Below are positions 12,137-24,600 of a stretch of DNA of 64,000 bases, one piece after another. How positions within the stretch are numbered: position 1 is the stretch's first letter; each line of letters begins with the position of its first letter. Source of the DNA: Quillaja saponaria (Eukaryota > Streptophyta > Magnoliopsida > Fabales > Quillajaceae). The stretch is taken from assembly GCA_029379385.1 (NCBI GenBank), contig CM055607.1, forward strand, positions 6,882,001 through 6,946,000. Direction: 5' to 3'. Position numbers and translations under genes: made by a program. Under the pieces are notes generated by a model, which did no database searches, had not been told where the DNA came from, and was given only the letters and a program-made list of their open reading frames with translations.

Positions 12137-15100
12137 ATGAGAGGATTGGGGCGATTGGTAGGGCGGGCTCTTACATGTGAAAGAGTGAAAACGAGCAAGG
12201 AAGAGAACCTGGTGCTAATCTCTCGCCACCTTATACATCTTTGCTCATCGACGACCTCTTCACTTGAACATGCTTCCTCTACCTCTGATTTCACTCAATG
12301 AGGTCTTCCCCTTGTTATCTAGACTCTGGGAAATGGGCTAAATTTGGAGGTTTGTTTATTTTAGACTCACCCGTTTACATCTCCTTCTCTTTGTTTTCCT
12401 CCACAAAAATCCGTAGGAAAAAAAAAGCATAAGAAATTACTAGGATTTTGAGGTTTTTGGATCATTTTACGTATTGGTTAGGTTTCTGTTATATGGGTTC
12501 TAGGTGGAGACAAAATGGACCTGGTTTATAATTTTATTTTAGATAATCTCTTACAATTTCTTAAAATTTTAAGGTTTGTGGATTATGTTATGTTTAGAGC
12601 ATGTTTATGTTTCCTGAGTTCTAGTTGAAGATGAAAGAAATTTTTTTATTTTTATTTTATTATTCCTTACATTTTATTACACACTACAGACAACTCATAA
12701 CTGTTTGCTGGGAACCGCTACGGTAATAGATGATGGTTCCCTCTTTTTTTTCCTTCTCTTTTTTGAGATGTTTTCTTGACTGGGACTCACTACATCGTTG
12801 AGTCCCAATTTATGTTATTCAGGATGTAGAACTTGGGATGAACTGTATGTGGGGTATTAAATGGAAGCTATAACATATTTACAGGAAAATGGGTAATATC
12901 AAAGATGCAAATAGAGTAGTGCCATTTTCTATAATTCCTAAAATCTCTTATTTTCAAATTTAATGTAAAATGTCCAGCTTCTCTATCTGGAGGCTTGGAT
13001 GAATTTGTCCAAGATTGGTTTTTCTCTTATGTGAAAGTTTAAATGTTGTTTGGGACAATCAAATGAACGGTTAGTATTTGGTGGTACCTTGCACAGGGCA
13101 GAGGAGGACGATGTTTATCCAAACACAGTCCACTACAAATCCTTCATCTTTAATGTTTAATCCAGGCAAGCCAGTTATGGAAGCTGGAAGCGCAGACTTT
13201 CCAAATGCTAGTTCTTCCGTGAACTCTCCGCTAGCTAAGTCCCTCTTTGCAATTGATGGTAAGTTTCCCACCTAAGCACTATCGCTTGTCTCAAAAGTAC
13301 TTTTTGGATTCACTGCTGAAAAACATTTCTCTATTGATAATTGTGATAATTCCTTTGGGGCTTTTCCAAAAATGTTCACCATTAAGAAACCCTAGGAGTC
13401 AGGTGGGATGCTAATTTGCTGATTCTTAATAAAGAAATGCTGAATTGAGAAGTCACTAAACATTTGCACTCCTCAGTAGGGATTCCATTGGCTCATGTAG
13501 CATTTCATGTTCTTATTTTCTTTCTGGCTCCTTTACCTTCAAATATGTGATTCCTCTTAAAAATCTGCAGTTTCTATCCTTGTATGGGCTAAATTTTCCC
13601 AAGCTTTCTTCATAGCTTCCATTAAAAGCTTCTTGAAAATAAATTATCCACCTTGGTGACAGCTTTATCCTTCTAACTCTTGAGCACTTTGGTAAGGGTC
13701 AAATGTAACATTTGGATAAAATCTGTCATAGTTGCATATAAACGAATTCTTTTTGACTGAAAGACTTAAGGTATAGATCTTTTGTCTGGTTTAGATTTTT
13801 TGAAGTAAACAACTAATAAAACAATGTCAGAAGGGGTGTACACAAGAATGTGCATGTGTGTGTGTATGTGTATGTAAGTACTATGAGTAAGACTAGCTCT
13901 ATTTGCTTTGATATAGGTACTACTCGGGTTTTCTTTGGATCAGATTTTGTTACAGTTACAAAATCAGAAGATGCTACTTGGGATTTTCTAAAGCCTGAAA
14001 TCTTTGCGGCAATCATGGACTTTTATTCATCAGGGCAGGCACTGTTTCTAGACTCAAAAGCAGCAGCAGCAATGGATACAGCTATTCGTGAAGTACATTT
14101 CTAACTGTTTGATTCAGATTTTTGGAGCCCGAAGGCCGAAACTTAACAGATTATGTGTAGGGTGTTGTTATAGATTCTCAGTTTCGTCTATTTTCTCTCA
14201 ACTTATACTTTAAGAATGATAAATTGTCAAGATGGTAAGGTCCTAAGCTATCCTGAAACTTTTGTATAGTTTCTTCACAAAAGTACGTGAAACAGTGAAA
14301 GACTTAGGCTCAATACACAAATTGCTTGAGGTTCAAGTCAGGGCCTTATTCTTTGACACTTGCCATTCATTTTAAACATGAACTATTTTATTCTATAGAC
14401 AATGTTGACTCATCCTTATCAATTTAAAACTTGTAGCTTTCTGACATTATTATGCAATTTATTCTATGTTTTTCACTTTTGAATTCCCATTTGTGCTGGT
14501 TTCCAGTGTTACTGAAAAGAGTTTTCAAGCAATTTTTATTTTCATGACTTGGATTTATTGCTATGTGGCATTTGTATCTCTCAAATAGAGAACATGAACT
14601 AGATGCAGATAATTATTTCTTCACAAAGTTGTAGAGACATAACTGCCAATAAGGTTTTATTTATGGAATTAACAATGCTGGATGCATGTTACGGAGTTCA
14701 ACAGAAATCCAGTATGCCATATCTGCTGGATATTATTGGTATTATTTTTCTTGGGAGGTTGTATTGGGTTATTTTTATTAACTTATAAAATGCTCGAATA
14801 TATAGGATGATTCTGAAACTGTTGCAATGATCAAAGAACTCTTGGAGACTCGTATTCGACCAGCTGTGCAAGATGATGGTGGGGACATTGAATATCGGGC
14901 GTTTGATCCGTATATTCTCCCTCTTTTGGTTAAAATTTAGCTAATGAATGCTCAATAATTCTGAGAATTATAGTTTTTCTTTCTTCAGAGAAACTGGAGT
15001 AGTGAAATTGAGAATGCAAGGAGCATGTAGTGGCTGCCCAAGCTCATCTGTCACGCTAAAATCTGGCATCGAAAATATGCTGATGCATTATGTACCGGAG

Positions 15101-15954
15101 GTAAATAAATGACAACCGTTTGTTACTGTTGAGTTTATATGTATAGTGTTGTAGTGTGATGTCCACATTGTAGCAAATTAAAGTACAATCTAGAATGATG
15201 GCGTCGGCAGCCATCACCAGCATTGAGGTGATTTGCCGTCTTCTCCTCTTGGCCTGTACAAAATGCATTTCCTGGGAGTATGCTGCCTTCACCTCTTGGC
15301 CTCTCTACCCCTTCTTACACTGAAAAAGAGGGGGCATCTTTGTGTTTCTAATTTCTTTTGAACTCACATATGCACATACAAATGCTTCTTTCTCTCTTCA
15401 TTGGTAATTAGCAGTTGAGCACACACTGATGCAACAACAGGTTCGAACATATGGGCTTGCCCTGCTTCTGAAATTTGAATTGATTTGAAGTTAAAGGTTA
15501 TAGCCTTTTTTGCTTTTTCCTTCTGCCGATACACATTGGTACATTGTTTAGAAATATAGTTACTTAATAAATATGATAGAGTATAGTAGGGGCCGTGCAA
15601 CAGTAATGTTGAAGTCTAGCACAATGACGTAGTATTGTTCTTTTTTGTACCTCTGCCTGTTTGATGGGTGGGGCTGGTTGGGGGAAGGGTTGGCGCAAAC
15701 CTGTTTGTTCCATTTCCAACTATGTACATGTTATTGTTGATATTGTATCATTTTACCCCTGGATAGTTTATGATTGGGCTTGTTAGCTTCGGCTTGTTAA
15801 TGTTGTGTAGTGAGTGAAGGAACTTACTGTTATGATTAGCAAGTGAGATATCCCTTAACTTCCCTTATTATCGTTGCATATACAGGTTAAAGGTGTGGAG
15901 CAAGAATTTGATACTGAAGATGAGGACACAGCATTAAGTGGACAAATAAAGTAA
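12137..15954 (+). CDS. NifU-like Fe-S scaffold, mitochondrial NFU4/NFU5 type
   Basis: Clear exons: 13097-13258, 13917-14092, 14806-14909, 14989-15100 and 15886-15954 (TAA). They encode about 200 residues from [14 protein letters not shown]. The N-terminal Nfu_N domain contains [15 protein letters not shown] and [15 protein letters not shown]; the C-terminal NifU domain contains [14 protein letters not shown] and the Fe-S-binding CxxC in [17 protein letters not shown]. Family role: assembly and delivery of 4Fe-4S clusters in mitochondria, for example for lipoate synthase. The expected transit-peptide exon starts at 12137 ([12 protein letters not shown]) and is open to an in-frame TGA at 12299. 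I find no good donor of the required phase before that stop; the only phase-compatible GT, at 12177, is weak. So the 5' structure is unresolved: damaged exon, unusual splicing or downstream initiation at the exon 2 ATG. Confidence 0.8.
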
Positions 15955-18574
15955 TGGATGAATGATGAATCTGTTTGGGTTTTCTTACATTAATAATCTC
16001 GTAAATAGTGACGTAAAGAGGACTTACAGGTACGCCTGTAGAGGAAGCAAATAAAGTTTTAGGCCTCGTATTAATTGTAATGTTAGAATATCTTTAAGTT
16101 CATTGGTTTGAGCTAATTGAGGCATACCAAATTTTTTTGATATGTTTGAACTTTGTATCACTCACGAAAAAAGATGGTTGTATACCAACTAGTTTTTTCA
16201 CATACTTGCGCCTGCCATTATTTTGTTTTTATGGCTTCCAATTTCGCTTCAGGATACAGTGGCGATGCAGTATTCTAATATATTTGATATGCACCCTCAT
16301 ACTTGTGAATCAGTTTTAAACTCTTTTGGTGCAGCAATGACCGCTGGCTTTGGTTAGATAAATATGTCTTCCATATAGTATCCTCTAGCTTCAATGGCAA
16401 GGGAAGAGGTTTTAAGGATGTCATGACCCTCCCAAAAGTTTTTTAAAATATTAATATTATAATAAAAAATTAATTATTAACTTTTTTATTCTTCTCTTAT
16501 TTATTATCTTGACCGTTCTAAAATTAAAGTTAGATAATATTTTTACTTTTTAGTGTACAAAGACTAGTGTGTTAAACTTTATATTTTTCTTTGGTTTTTT
16601 ATAAATTTTTATTATGTCTTATAAGTTATTGAGTTTCTTATATTTCTAATTTTTATTTTTTATTACTATAGTTGAATACGTTTATATAAAATTTTAATCG
16701 GCCTTCTCAAATATAAATGTCTAATTCTATTACTATTTACTAGTTGATATTAAATTTCTGAGCTTTTAGTTCAAGTTGGTGATAGGCTTTAGGAACCAAT
16801 AGGAAATGTATTGATGCATCAGCAATTCAGCATTAAACTTTATTTGGTCTGATTTATCATCAAAGATGGATAATCTTACTTTGTATGGATGGGGAAAAGG
16901 GCAAAGAAAATTAAAATTCAACAAGTTTAGGGGAAATAAAGGAATTAGGATTATTTTGTATTGTCTGTAATAATTGTTTTTTTTCTTCTGAATGATAGAA
17001 GATATAAACTTAGTTTAGTAATGTTCTTTTGGAGGGTGTTTATACTTGTGAATAACACAAGTCAATTTTTTATGTTTGATTAAAAAAAAAAAGTGGGGTG
17101 TTTCTGTTCTGAACTTTTAAAAACTATGAGTGTTTTTAAAAACACTTCAATAGGTACTTTTAAAATCTAGTTTCTGCTCTCAAAAATATAAAAGACTCAT
17201 ATAATCTCAACTTTTAATAAAAACTCATACTTTCATGAATTAATGCAGTAAATTAATTATCTTTCTTTTTATTATTAATATCTAGTATAGTTCATTTAAA
17301 TCTTTAGAGTAAATTTATAATAAATTTATTAAACACTTATTTGTGACTACTTATTGAGAGTAAGTTTTGCATTATTTTACAAAATGCTATTGTTTTAATT
17401 TTGTAAAAATAACTATAAGAGAGTCATGAGAGTATAACACATCTCAAAAAGCTACAGTATTATCAAACCAAGTCATAATTCATTGCTAAATAAAAACTAC
17501 AAATAGTGTTTCCTGAAGAATGAAAATATGAAAAGATTCATATATTTGAAATTTGCTTTGAGCCACTTATGAGCTCTCAGTTCTCTATAAAATTTCACGC
17601 AGGATCATACTCAAATTTTTTATGTAAGTTCTGCTACAATATGTTGTTATAACTTCTTAAGCTACATTAGGGAGAGACATCAAGATAGGATGGCCCTTTG
17701 CATCAATTCAATCATGAGCAGGAAATGAGTTTCCGTGGCCAATTAATTAGACCATGCTCAACCAAGCATTTTCTCACAAAATACCTTCCCTGAGCAAACG
17801 TAACCATTTCCAACTCAATTAAAGCCTCTTACAAGAAGCTACTCATCCAGGAAAATCCCTTGGGCTAATTTGGACCCGTAGGTATCAACCTCGCAGAAAA
17901 AGAAGACATTCGGCAATAAAATTCTCGATTGTTTAATTTTCTCATATCACCCATTTCTACAAAAGTGAAGTTTCTCATCATTATTGATTCTCGTTGATGT
18001 TCTAAATTGCTATTCATGATATTTGAGAGATTAAAAAAAGACATTACATTTATAGAAAATTTGAGCCAATTCAACGAGTCAAGAAGTAGAGATTCCAATG
18101 AGGTGAGAAGTAAAGTCAATAATGTGTTAGTATGTAAGATCCTAACATTCATATTATTAAGGGATATATATAAAGATAAAGATTTGAGTTTAAAGTATGT
18201 ATTATCATAATCTTATTATATAGTAAATACTAGATTATCATAATTATTTAATATTATAATTATCTTTAGTTTATGATTATCTAGTAAACCTTATAAATAG
18301 GAAGTATCAGTATTATATTGATTGATTGAGTTGAGTATGTGAATTGAGTGATTGTAATTCATGAAATAATAATATAGCCCCTTCCCATATATTAAGCCTT
18401 ATGATTGATAATCCAGATTTGGTATGACTAATAATTCATGAAATAATATTATAATATAAGAAAAATGTAAGAATTTTTAATTGTTTCACCCTAAAGTTAT
18501 TCCCACCTTAAACCCTAAAATGAATAATCAACAACTAAGCCCCAACACTTGGGGAGATTCTCAGCGGCTGGTAG
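15955..18574. other. Intergenic, AT-rich, with one MITE
   Basis: 3' flank of the NFU gene followed by AT-rich DNA. Apart from the MITE at 17009-17472 I see no supported feature; the short open frames carry no motif. Confidence 0.5.
17009..17472 (-). mobile_element. MITE, CTTGGTTTGRTAAT family
   Basis: The left end reads CTTAGTTTAGTAATGTTCTT and the right end, reverse-complemented, reads CTTGGTTTGATAATACTGTA: imperfect terminal inverted repeats. Internal sequence (GTAGAAGC-, AATTGACTATAATAG-like words) matches, in reverse, the elements at 37605-38889, 40701-41116 and 41117-41516. No coding capacity. Superfamily not determined. Confidence 0.65.
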
Positions 18575-18724
18575 TATAAGAAACATATTGTGGAAGCCAT
18601 TGTTGAAAAGGCATGAAAACTCTCCAAAGGCTTCAGTGTGAAGGAAGTTGATACCAACAACTTTGTGTTGACTTCGGCTCTTGAAGCGGAGAAGAAAAGG
18701 ATCCTTGATTTCACAACTTGGAAT
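18575..18724 (+). pseudogene. Unidentified gene-fragment relic
   Basis: A 50-codon stretch reads YKKHIVEAIVEKA, a stop (TGA), then KLSKGFSVKEVDTNNFVLTS and ALEAEKKRILD. Its composition is protein-like and unlike the surrounding AT-rich DNA, but it lacks a start and splice sites, has a stop inside, and a TAG lies just upstream. I do not recognise the family. Confidence 0.35.
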
Positions 18725-18960
18725 ATTAACGGAGTTAATTTTAATAGTTATATAAAATCCTATTTAAATTAGCTTTTAATTTAAAAAAAAATAAAATCAG
18801 TACTTAATGAATAACAAGGCATATATGGATGCTCTTTGATCATCATACATTCCTACCATACCAATAAGAAAGAAGTCTTGAAAAGCAACATGAAAATAAG
18901 AAATGTGATCATTCACCAAATTGCCTAAACAACATTGGATTTAGGGACCTAAGCTTATTA

Positions 18961-19769
18961 TTATCTTCCAGATTGTCGACTGCATGCTCTTAGTATCGCA
19001 GGGAATTGACCCGACTCGTTTAGCTTCATCACTTCCATCACTCCCCCCAAGTACCTTCCCTTCACAAACACACTCGGTAACTCCACCCTTCCACCCAACA
19101 ACGTCCTCAATTCTTCCAAGTATTCGTTAGATTTGTCAGCCCACAGGTCTCGCTCCTCGAATTCCGCTCCGTGGAAGTCTAAAACGGACTTCACACGAGC
19201 ACAGGCTTGCAAAGTGGGAGGAATCACGCCTAACGACGTCGTGTACACCACCACCGATTCACTCCCTCTCGGCGGGCACTTTTCTGGGAACTCTCTCAGT
19301 ACATCCTCCTTCTGCCGGATCAAGTTCCACTTGATCTTCAGGTTTCTCAAGACGTGTTCGACGATCTCCTTGATTAAAGAAGCATCATTCCTGCCATATT
19401 ACAATATAAGTTAAGTGTTTTTTTTTATTTTTTCTGAATAGGTGTTCGATAGTTGATTATGATTTCACTGATATTTAATACATAAATTATTATTTCTGAA
19501 ATGTTTAAATTTCAAAAAATTCATATTTATTATTGGTTAACAAGTATCTTACAAAAAACCTATAAAATAAATAACATTTAATCACTATCACTTGTTTTTC
19601 GTTGACTGATGAAAAATGTCTAATTAAGGTGGACTAACGGCAGGAAATTTTGATTGGGTTTTAAGATAATAAGGTAGGGAGATTAGAGATATGTACCCAT
19701 ATCTTTTGGAATGATGAAAAGAACTCGAAATTCTGGATACTTCAGTGAGAGCCCACCTCCACTGTTGCA
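18961..19769 (-). pseudogene. Truncated duplicate of the TIR-glutaredoxin gene
   Basis: The Grx exon (18961-19390) and the adjoining intron are close copies of those at 20339-21025. Upstream, only the last 24 codons of the TIR exon survive (19697-19769, starting VQQWRWALTEVSRIS), preceded at once by an in-frame TAG. The phase-2 donor GG|GTACAT and acceptor GGCAG|G are kept and the join would be in frame (linker NDASLIKEIVEHVLRNL). The Grx part keeps VVVYTTSLGVIPP and LPSVFVKGRYLGG but ends early at CSRQSGR. No ATG is available near the start, so I treat it as a truncated, probably non-coding copy. Confidence 0.75.
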
Positions 19770-20338
19770 CCTAATAGACAACATTAGTTACTCTAAGAAA
19801 AGAAAATATCTAAATATTTTTTTTTAACAGATAAAATAATTTTTTTTAAATTTAAAAATATAATTTATGAGAAAATATAGAGAGAAATAAAATGTATGGA
19901 GTAAAAGGAAAATAATTGAAAAAACATATATATATTAGACTTTTTTTTTTTGTTAGGAAATATATTAGACTTTAAGGTAAATTGAAAGCAAATATCAAAG
20001 AAATTGAAAAGTTTAGGAAAAGTAGTCAAGTTACAAAAAATAATAATCAAAAGCTTAATCAAAAGAAATCTAGAGAAGAGAAATAATAAAAGGTGAAATA
20101 TCTGATTTAACAGTTTCTTCTTTACAGGAAGAAGTTTTCAGATAAATAAGACAGAAATAAATGTGCAAATGAAAAAAATTGAAAAGTTTATAAAAAGTGG
20201 TCCAGTAAAATAAAAAAATCTAATAATAACTACACATAAAAAATAGAAATAATAAATATTGAATAAGATAAGTTATGAATATTTTAAGAAAAGACAAATT
20301 CATGCTAATTAATAGATTGTCGCCCTAACAAAAAAAAA
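19770..20338. other. AT-rich spacer between the two TIR-Grx copies
   Basis: About 570 bp with poly-A/T runs and no open frame of note. It marks the breakpoint of the partial tandem duplication. Confidence 0.5.
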
Positions 20339-21486
20339 TTAGTTGGGACAATCAGGGCCATCAAATAGGAAATGTAAAAATTCATCAATTTTACTACGCC
20401 ACATTTGATTTTGGGACCTAAGCTTATTACTATGTTCCAGATTCTCCACACTGCATGCTCTTAGTATCGCTTGGAGTTGACCCGACTCGTTTAGCTTCAT
20501 CACCTCCCTCACTCCGCCCAAGTACCTTCCCTTCACAAACACACTCGGTAACTCCACCCTTCCACCCAACATCGCCTTCAACTCTTTCAAGTATTCATTA
20601 GATTTGTCTGCCCACAGGTCTCGCTCCTCGAATTCCGCTCCGTGGAAGTCTAAAACGGACTTCACACGATCACAGGCTTGCAAAGTGGGAGGAATCACGC
20701 CTAACGACGTCGTGTACACCACCATCGAATCACTCCCTCTAGGCGGGTACCTTTCTGGGAACTTGCTCAGTATATCCTCGTTCTGCCGGATCCAGTCCCG
20801 CTTGTTATTCAGGTTTCTCAAGACGTGTTCGACGATCTCTTTGATTAAAGAAGCATCATCAATCCTGCGACATTACAATAAAAGATAAAGAACATTTAAT
20901 CAATATCACTTTGTTTGGAGACTGATCCCGTTGACTGATGGAAATTGTCTAAAGTCAGGAGGACTAACCGCAGGAAATTTTGATTGGGTTTTAAGATAAT
21001 AAGATAGGAATTTAGAGATATGTACCCAGATTTTTTGGAATGATGAAAGAAGCCCGAAATTCTGCATACTTCAGTGAGAGCCGACCTCCAATATTGCACC
21101 TTCTCCATGTTGAATATTCTAAGGTGATTTCTCAATGCTTTTTCATAACGTCCACTCTGGTGACATACTTCTGTCGTATCCACATCATAAAATACTGGCA
21201 GAATTAATTGTTCCTTTTGTTTGTTACACTCGAGGATCCGGACAAGTTCATCAAGGCACCTAGTCGAGGATGCATAGTTTTCAGATAACACAATGATTGA
21301 AATTCTTGATTCTGTGATCACTGTGGGAACTTGTGAAATCAATTCCCCCATCCCGATTTCCATATCGTCTCTGAAGGCAACGATTCCATTATCGACCAGA
21401 CTGTCAAAGAGGTGGCTTGAAAACGTTTTGAGGGTATCTCTACCTCTACAGCTCAGGAAGACATCGTACCTCCATTGTACTGTCAT
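20339..21486 (-). CDS. Predicted TIR-glutaredoxin-like fusion protein
   Basis: Two exons, 21026-21486 and 20339-20864, separated by a 161-bp intron with good sites (GG|GTACAT, GTCGCAG|G); phases match, giving 328 residues. Residues 1-153 are a TIR domain: YDVFLSCRGRD, SSHL, FRDDMEIGMGELI, SENYASSTRCLDELVRIL. Glu80 aligns with the catalytic Glu of plant TIR NADases; the usual Trp before that Cys is Arg. Residues 154-172 (GIDDASLIKEIVEHVLRNL) match the linker that starts exon 2 of TNL genes. Residues 200-292 form a class-IV glutaredoxin-like fold: VVYTTSLGVIPPTLQAC, ERDLWADKSNEYL, LPSVFVKGRYLGG with the cis-Pro at 260. The CxxC/CxxS redox site is absent (TTSLGV there) and the Cys-rich tail of class-IV proteins is replaced by a novel C-terminus. 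No NB-ARC or LRR. Function unknown; an immune TIR with an integrated Grx-like sensor is one inference. Confidence 0.75.
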
Positions 21487-21613
21487 GACAAGGCAAATAG
21501 AGAGTTCAATACAAAAAGCAATTTGCTAAGTAAGCAAAATCCTCACAGTATTTATGTTATTTCACGGATGAGTAGGGAGATCATTCCATGGATATTGCCA
21601 GCTAACTAGCTTT

Positions 21614-24600
21614 CTACAAAAGAAGGAAAACCAATTGAATATGGTCTAGGCATTTGCAAGAGTTGTAAGCCACCTCTCGCTCTTGGAACACAGAGAGAGA
21701 GAGCAGTAGATATAATAAGAAATTGAAAATTAACTTGGGAACATATACCTCTAATATTAGTCAAATCAAAAGAAAAATAAAAAAGCAACATATCTTACCA
21801 GACACAGGATGTGGCGGCGCACATGGAGCCGGTTCCTCCTCATCCAATTCGTCCCTGGGATGGGCAGGGCTGGATTTTTGGAGTGCATCAGGACTTCTAA
21901 ATGAGACATCTTCGGATCCATTTTTATATGCATGAACTCCGCACCAGTTTGCTGTCAATGACTGAGATTGAAATGAAACTTCCACGTGATTCCAACCGTC
22001 CTCTAGATATGACTCCAAGTTTACGGGCTGCTCTTCCTTTGAAAAATAATTTTGTAGATCAAAGAGCCACCGATGATCAGTCTCCACCTTATGCATCTGA
22101 CATTGTGTTTGGAGTACTTTGATGCCATTGACAACCAAGCTCACTTCCGAAAAGAAAGCCTGCTGGTTGTGGTTGTGCAGATCAATATCCTTTAGTGCAA
22201 AAATAAAGGCCACTATAATTTTTGGGAGTTTCTTTCCAACAAAAAAAGACACAGAGTCTCCTTTCCGATGGTGGAACCCCTTAGGAATCATTGTCCCTGG
22301 CAATCTTACCTCTTTGAGTTCCTGTTACATTCGTAACATAATTTTAATAACGTCGACGTCATAAGAAACTCATGTTCACAATATTGATGCTTATTGATGG
22401 ACGTGGACTAGTTCTGTTTGTTACTTTATTCATGTCTTAAGAGGCTGAAGATTCATAGATGGGAAAGATAAGGCTCATAAATACTTATTTATACTGGTAA
22501 CAAATGATAACATTAAATTTTAAGTACTTACTAACACAACTCTTTCACTAACTAATAGTTCATCACAAACACATTAATCTCATCTATATTTATCTAGATA
22601 TAGTTTATAAAATTATTACTCAAGAATTGGTTGAATGATGTGTAGCACATCAGCAAATCATTCAAATTTTGACTAGTAATCTCACATGTGTCAAAATATT
22701 AGAACATATAAAATAAACAAATATTTAAATCTTAATTGAAAAAAAATTACTACGTTTAATTAGTCAAGTGATTAACTATTTACACACAAAATATTTAAAA
22801 TAAAATAAAATTGAGAACGCCAAAAAAAGAAACAAAAATTCTCAACAAATTTTATTTTAAGGCCCATTATTAAAATCAAAATATATAAATAATTTAAAAT
22901 ATCATTATTGACGGTAATTCAGTCAAAATAGAATACACGAAAATTATAATACTAGTTAGTAAAAAGACTGTCTTTTGTCAGATCAACCTAGTAAACGTCT
23001 CTCCTCTTCACATAAGTTAATATTCCATTTTAAAAACTATAAAAAATAAATAAATAAAAGATGCTCTCATAGTTAGAAGAAAAACGAACGAACCTGAGAG
23101 AATGACGAGCTTGATAACCCTAACCTCAATGATCTGCAGTTGAATGCATCAATGATCTTCAACCTTCGTACAATATTTCGTGGGATGTTCTGAAGTTGTT
23201 TGCAATTATTCAAGCGAATACACTCCAAGCTGCCAAGTTTAAGGATGCAGTCTGAAATTTTTACAAACTTATTTCCTGACAAGTCTAACATCTTGAGATA
23301 TTGAAAACAGCTGAAAATTATAGGAAGGTCTTGGTCCGATAGATCACAGTTTCTCATATTCAACTTTGTTATTGTACTGAGGCTCCCCTCCAAAAAATTA
23401 TTACAAGAAGGCATTACTTGTCGACAGCCTTCTAACCCAAGAGAATACAGATTTTCCAACTTACATATGCTACTTGGAAGAAGATCTTCAAGTCTTTTGC
23501 AAAATGACAACTTTAATTTTTGAAGGCCGACCAGATTTTCAATTGACGATGGCAATTCTTCGATAGCAGTGCCGCACATATTAATCCAAGAAATCTTTTC
23601 CATTTTTTCCAACACATTTGGGAACACCTCAAGTCTACTGCAAGATTGGAGATTAAGGTACTTGAGAGATGGCAATTTGATGTTAGGTGGAAATGCCTCA
23701 AGCCTGGAGCAACTTTCAGCACTCAACCTAACTAGATTCTCAAGATGACCAACGGAATCATGAATTTCAATTAAATTCTTGCAACCATCAAGATGTAACT
23801 CTTTTAAGTTTGGAATTCCAGATAGGTCAGGTACTTCCCATAATTTACCTCCATTCAAATTTATTATCATCAAATTCTGGAACTTCTGCAAGACAAGTCA
23901 AATTAAGACGACAATAATTAATAATTAATATAACAATTTCTAGACATTGCAATTAATGTATTTACATGAATGACAATTATTTATATAGTTACCTTCAAGT
24001 CATATGCCGCCAACTTAAAAGAACCGCGATTCAATCTGAGTATGACAAGTTTCTCACCACTAAATTTATTTGGAAAATCATTAAAAGGAAATTCTTGCCA
24101 CTCAAGCAATCTTAAATTAACTGGGAGATGTTTATGTTCTTCACTGAAGTGGGAATTTCGAACAACAAGAATTCTAAGATTTTTCATCTTTTTGAAGACG
24201 CTTTTATTCCACTCCACATTTCCTCGTTTAGGCAAATCAAGCTTTATGCCTTCAATTTTATCAGTTCCCTTTAAGAAAAGAAAAAAAGTAAAATAGATAG
24301 AACATTATTTATTGATTACAAATTGTTACAATTACATATAAAATTATATATATATATATATTCATCTACAATTAATGTACATATTATAGTTAAATAAAAA
24401 ATAATATTTCATGTTAATGGCATTTACAAATAAATAAATATAAGAAAATTTTAATTCATAATATAAACATATAATTTTTTTAAAAAATTTGATGGAGAAA
24501 AAAATAAATATTATAAAAAATTTAATTCAAAATATAAAAATATAATTTTATTTCTTAATTTTAATGATGAAAAACAATTAACACAACAATATCATAAACA

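Noticed and set aside
13813..14016. Minus-strand open frame overlapping NFU exon 3
   Set aside because: Antisense shadow of a conserved coding exon.
21723..22364. Plus-strand open frames opposite the TNL C-JID exon
   Set aside because: Antisense shadows; the minus strand has the conserved WCGVHAYK motif and splice sites.
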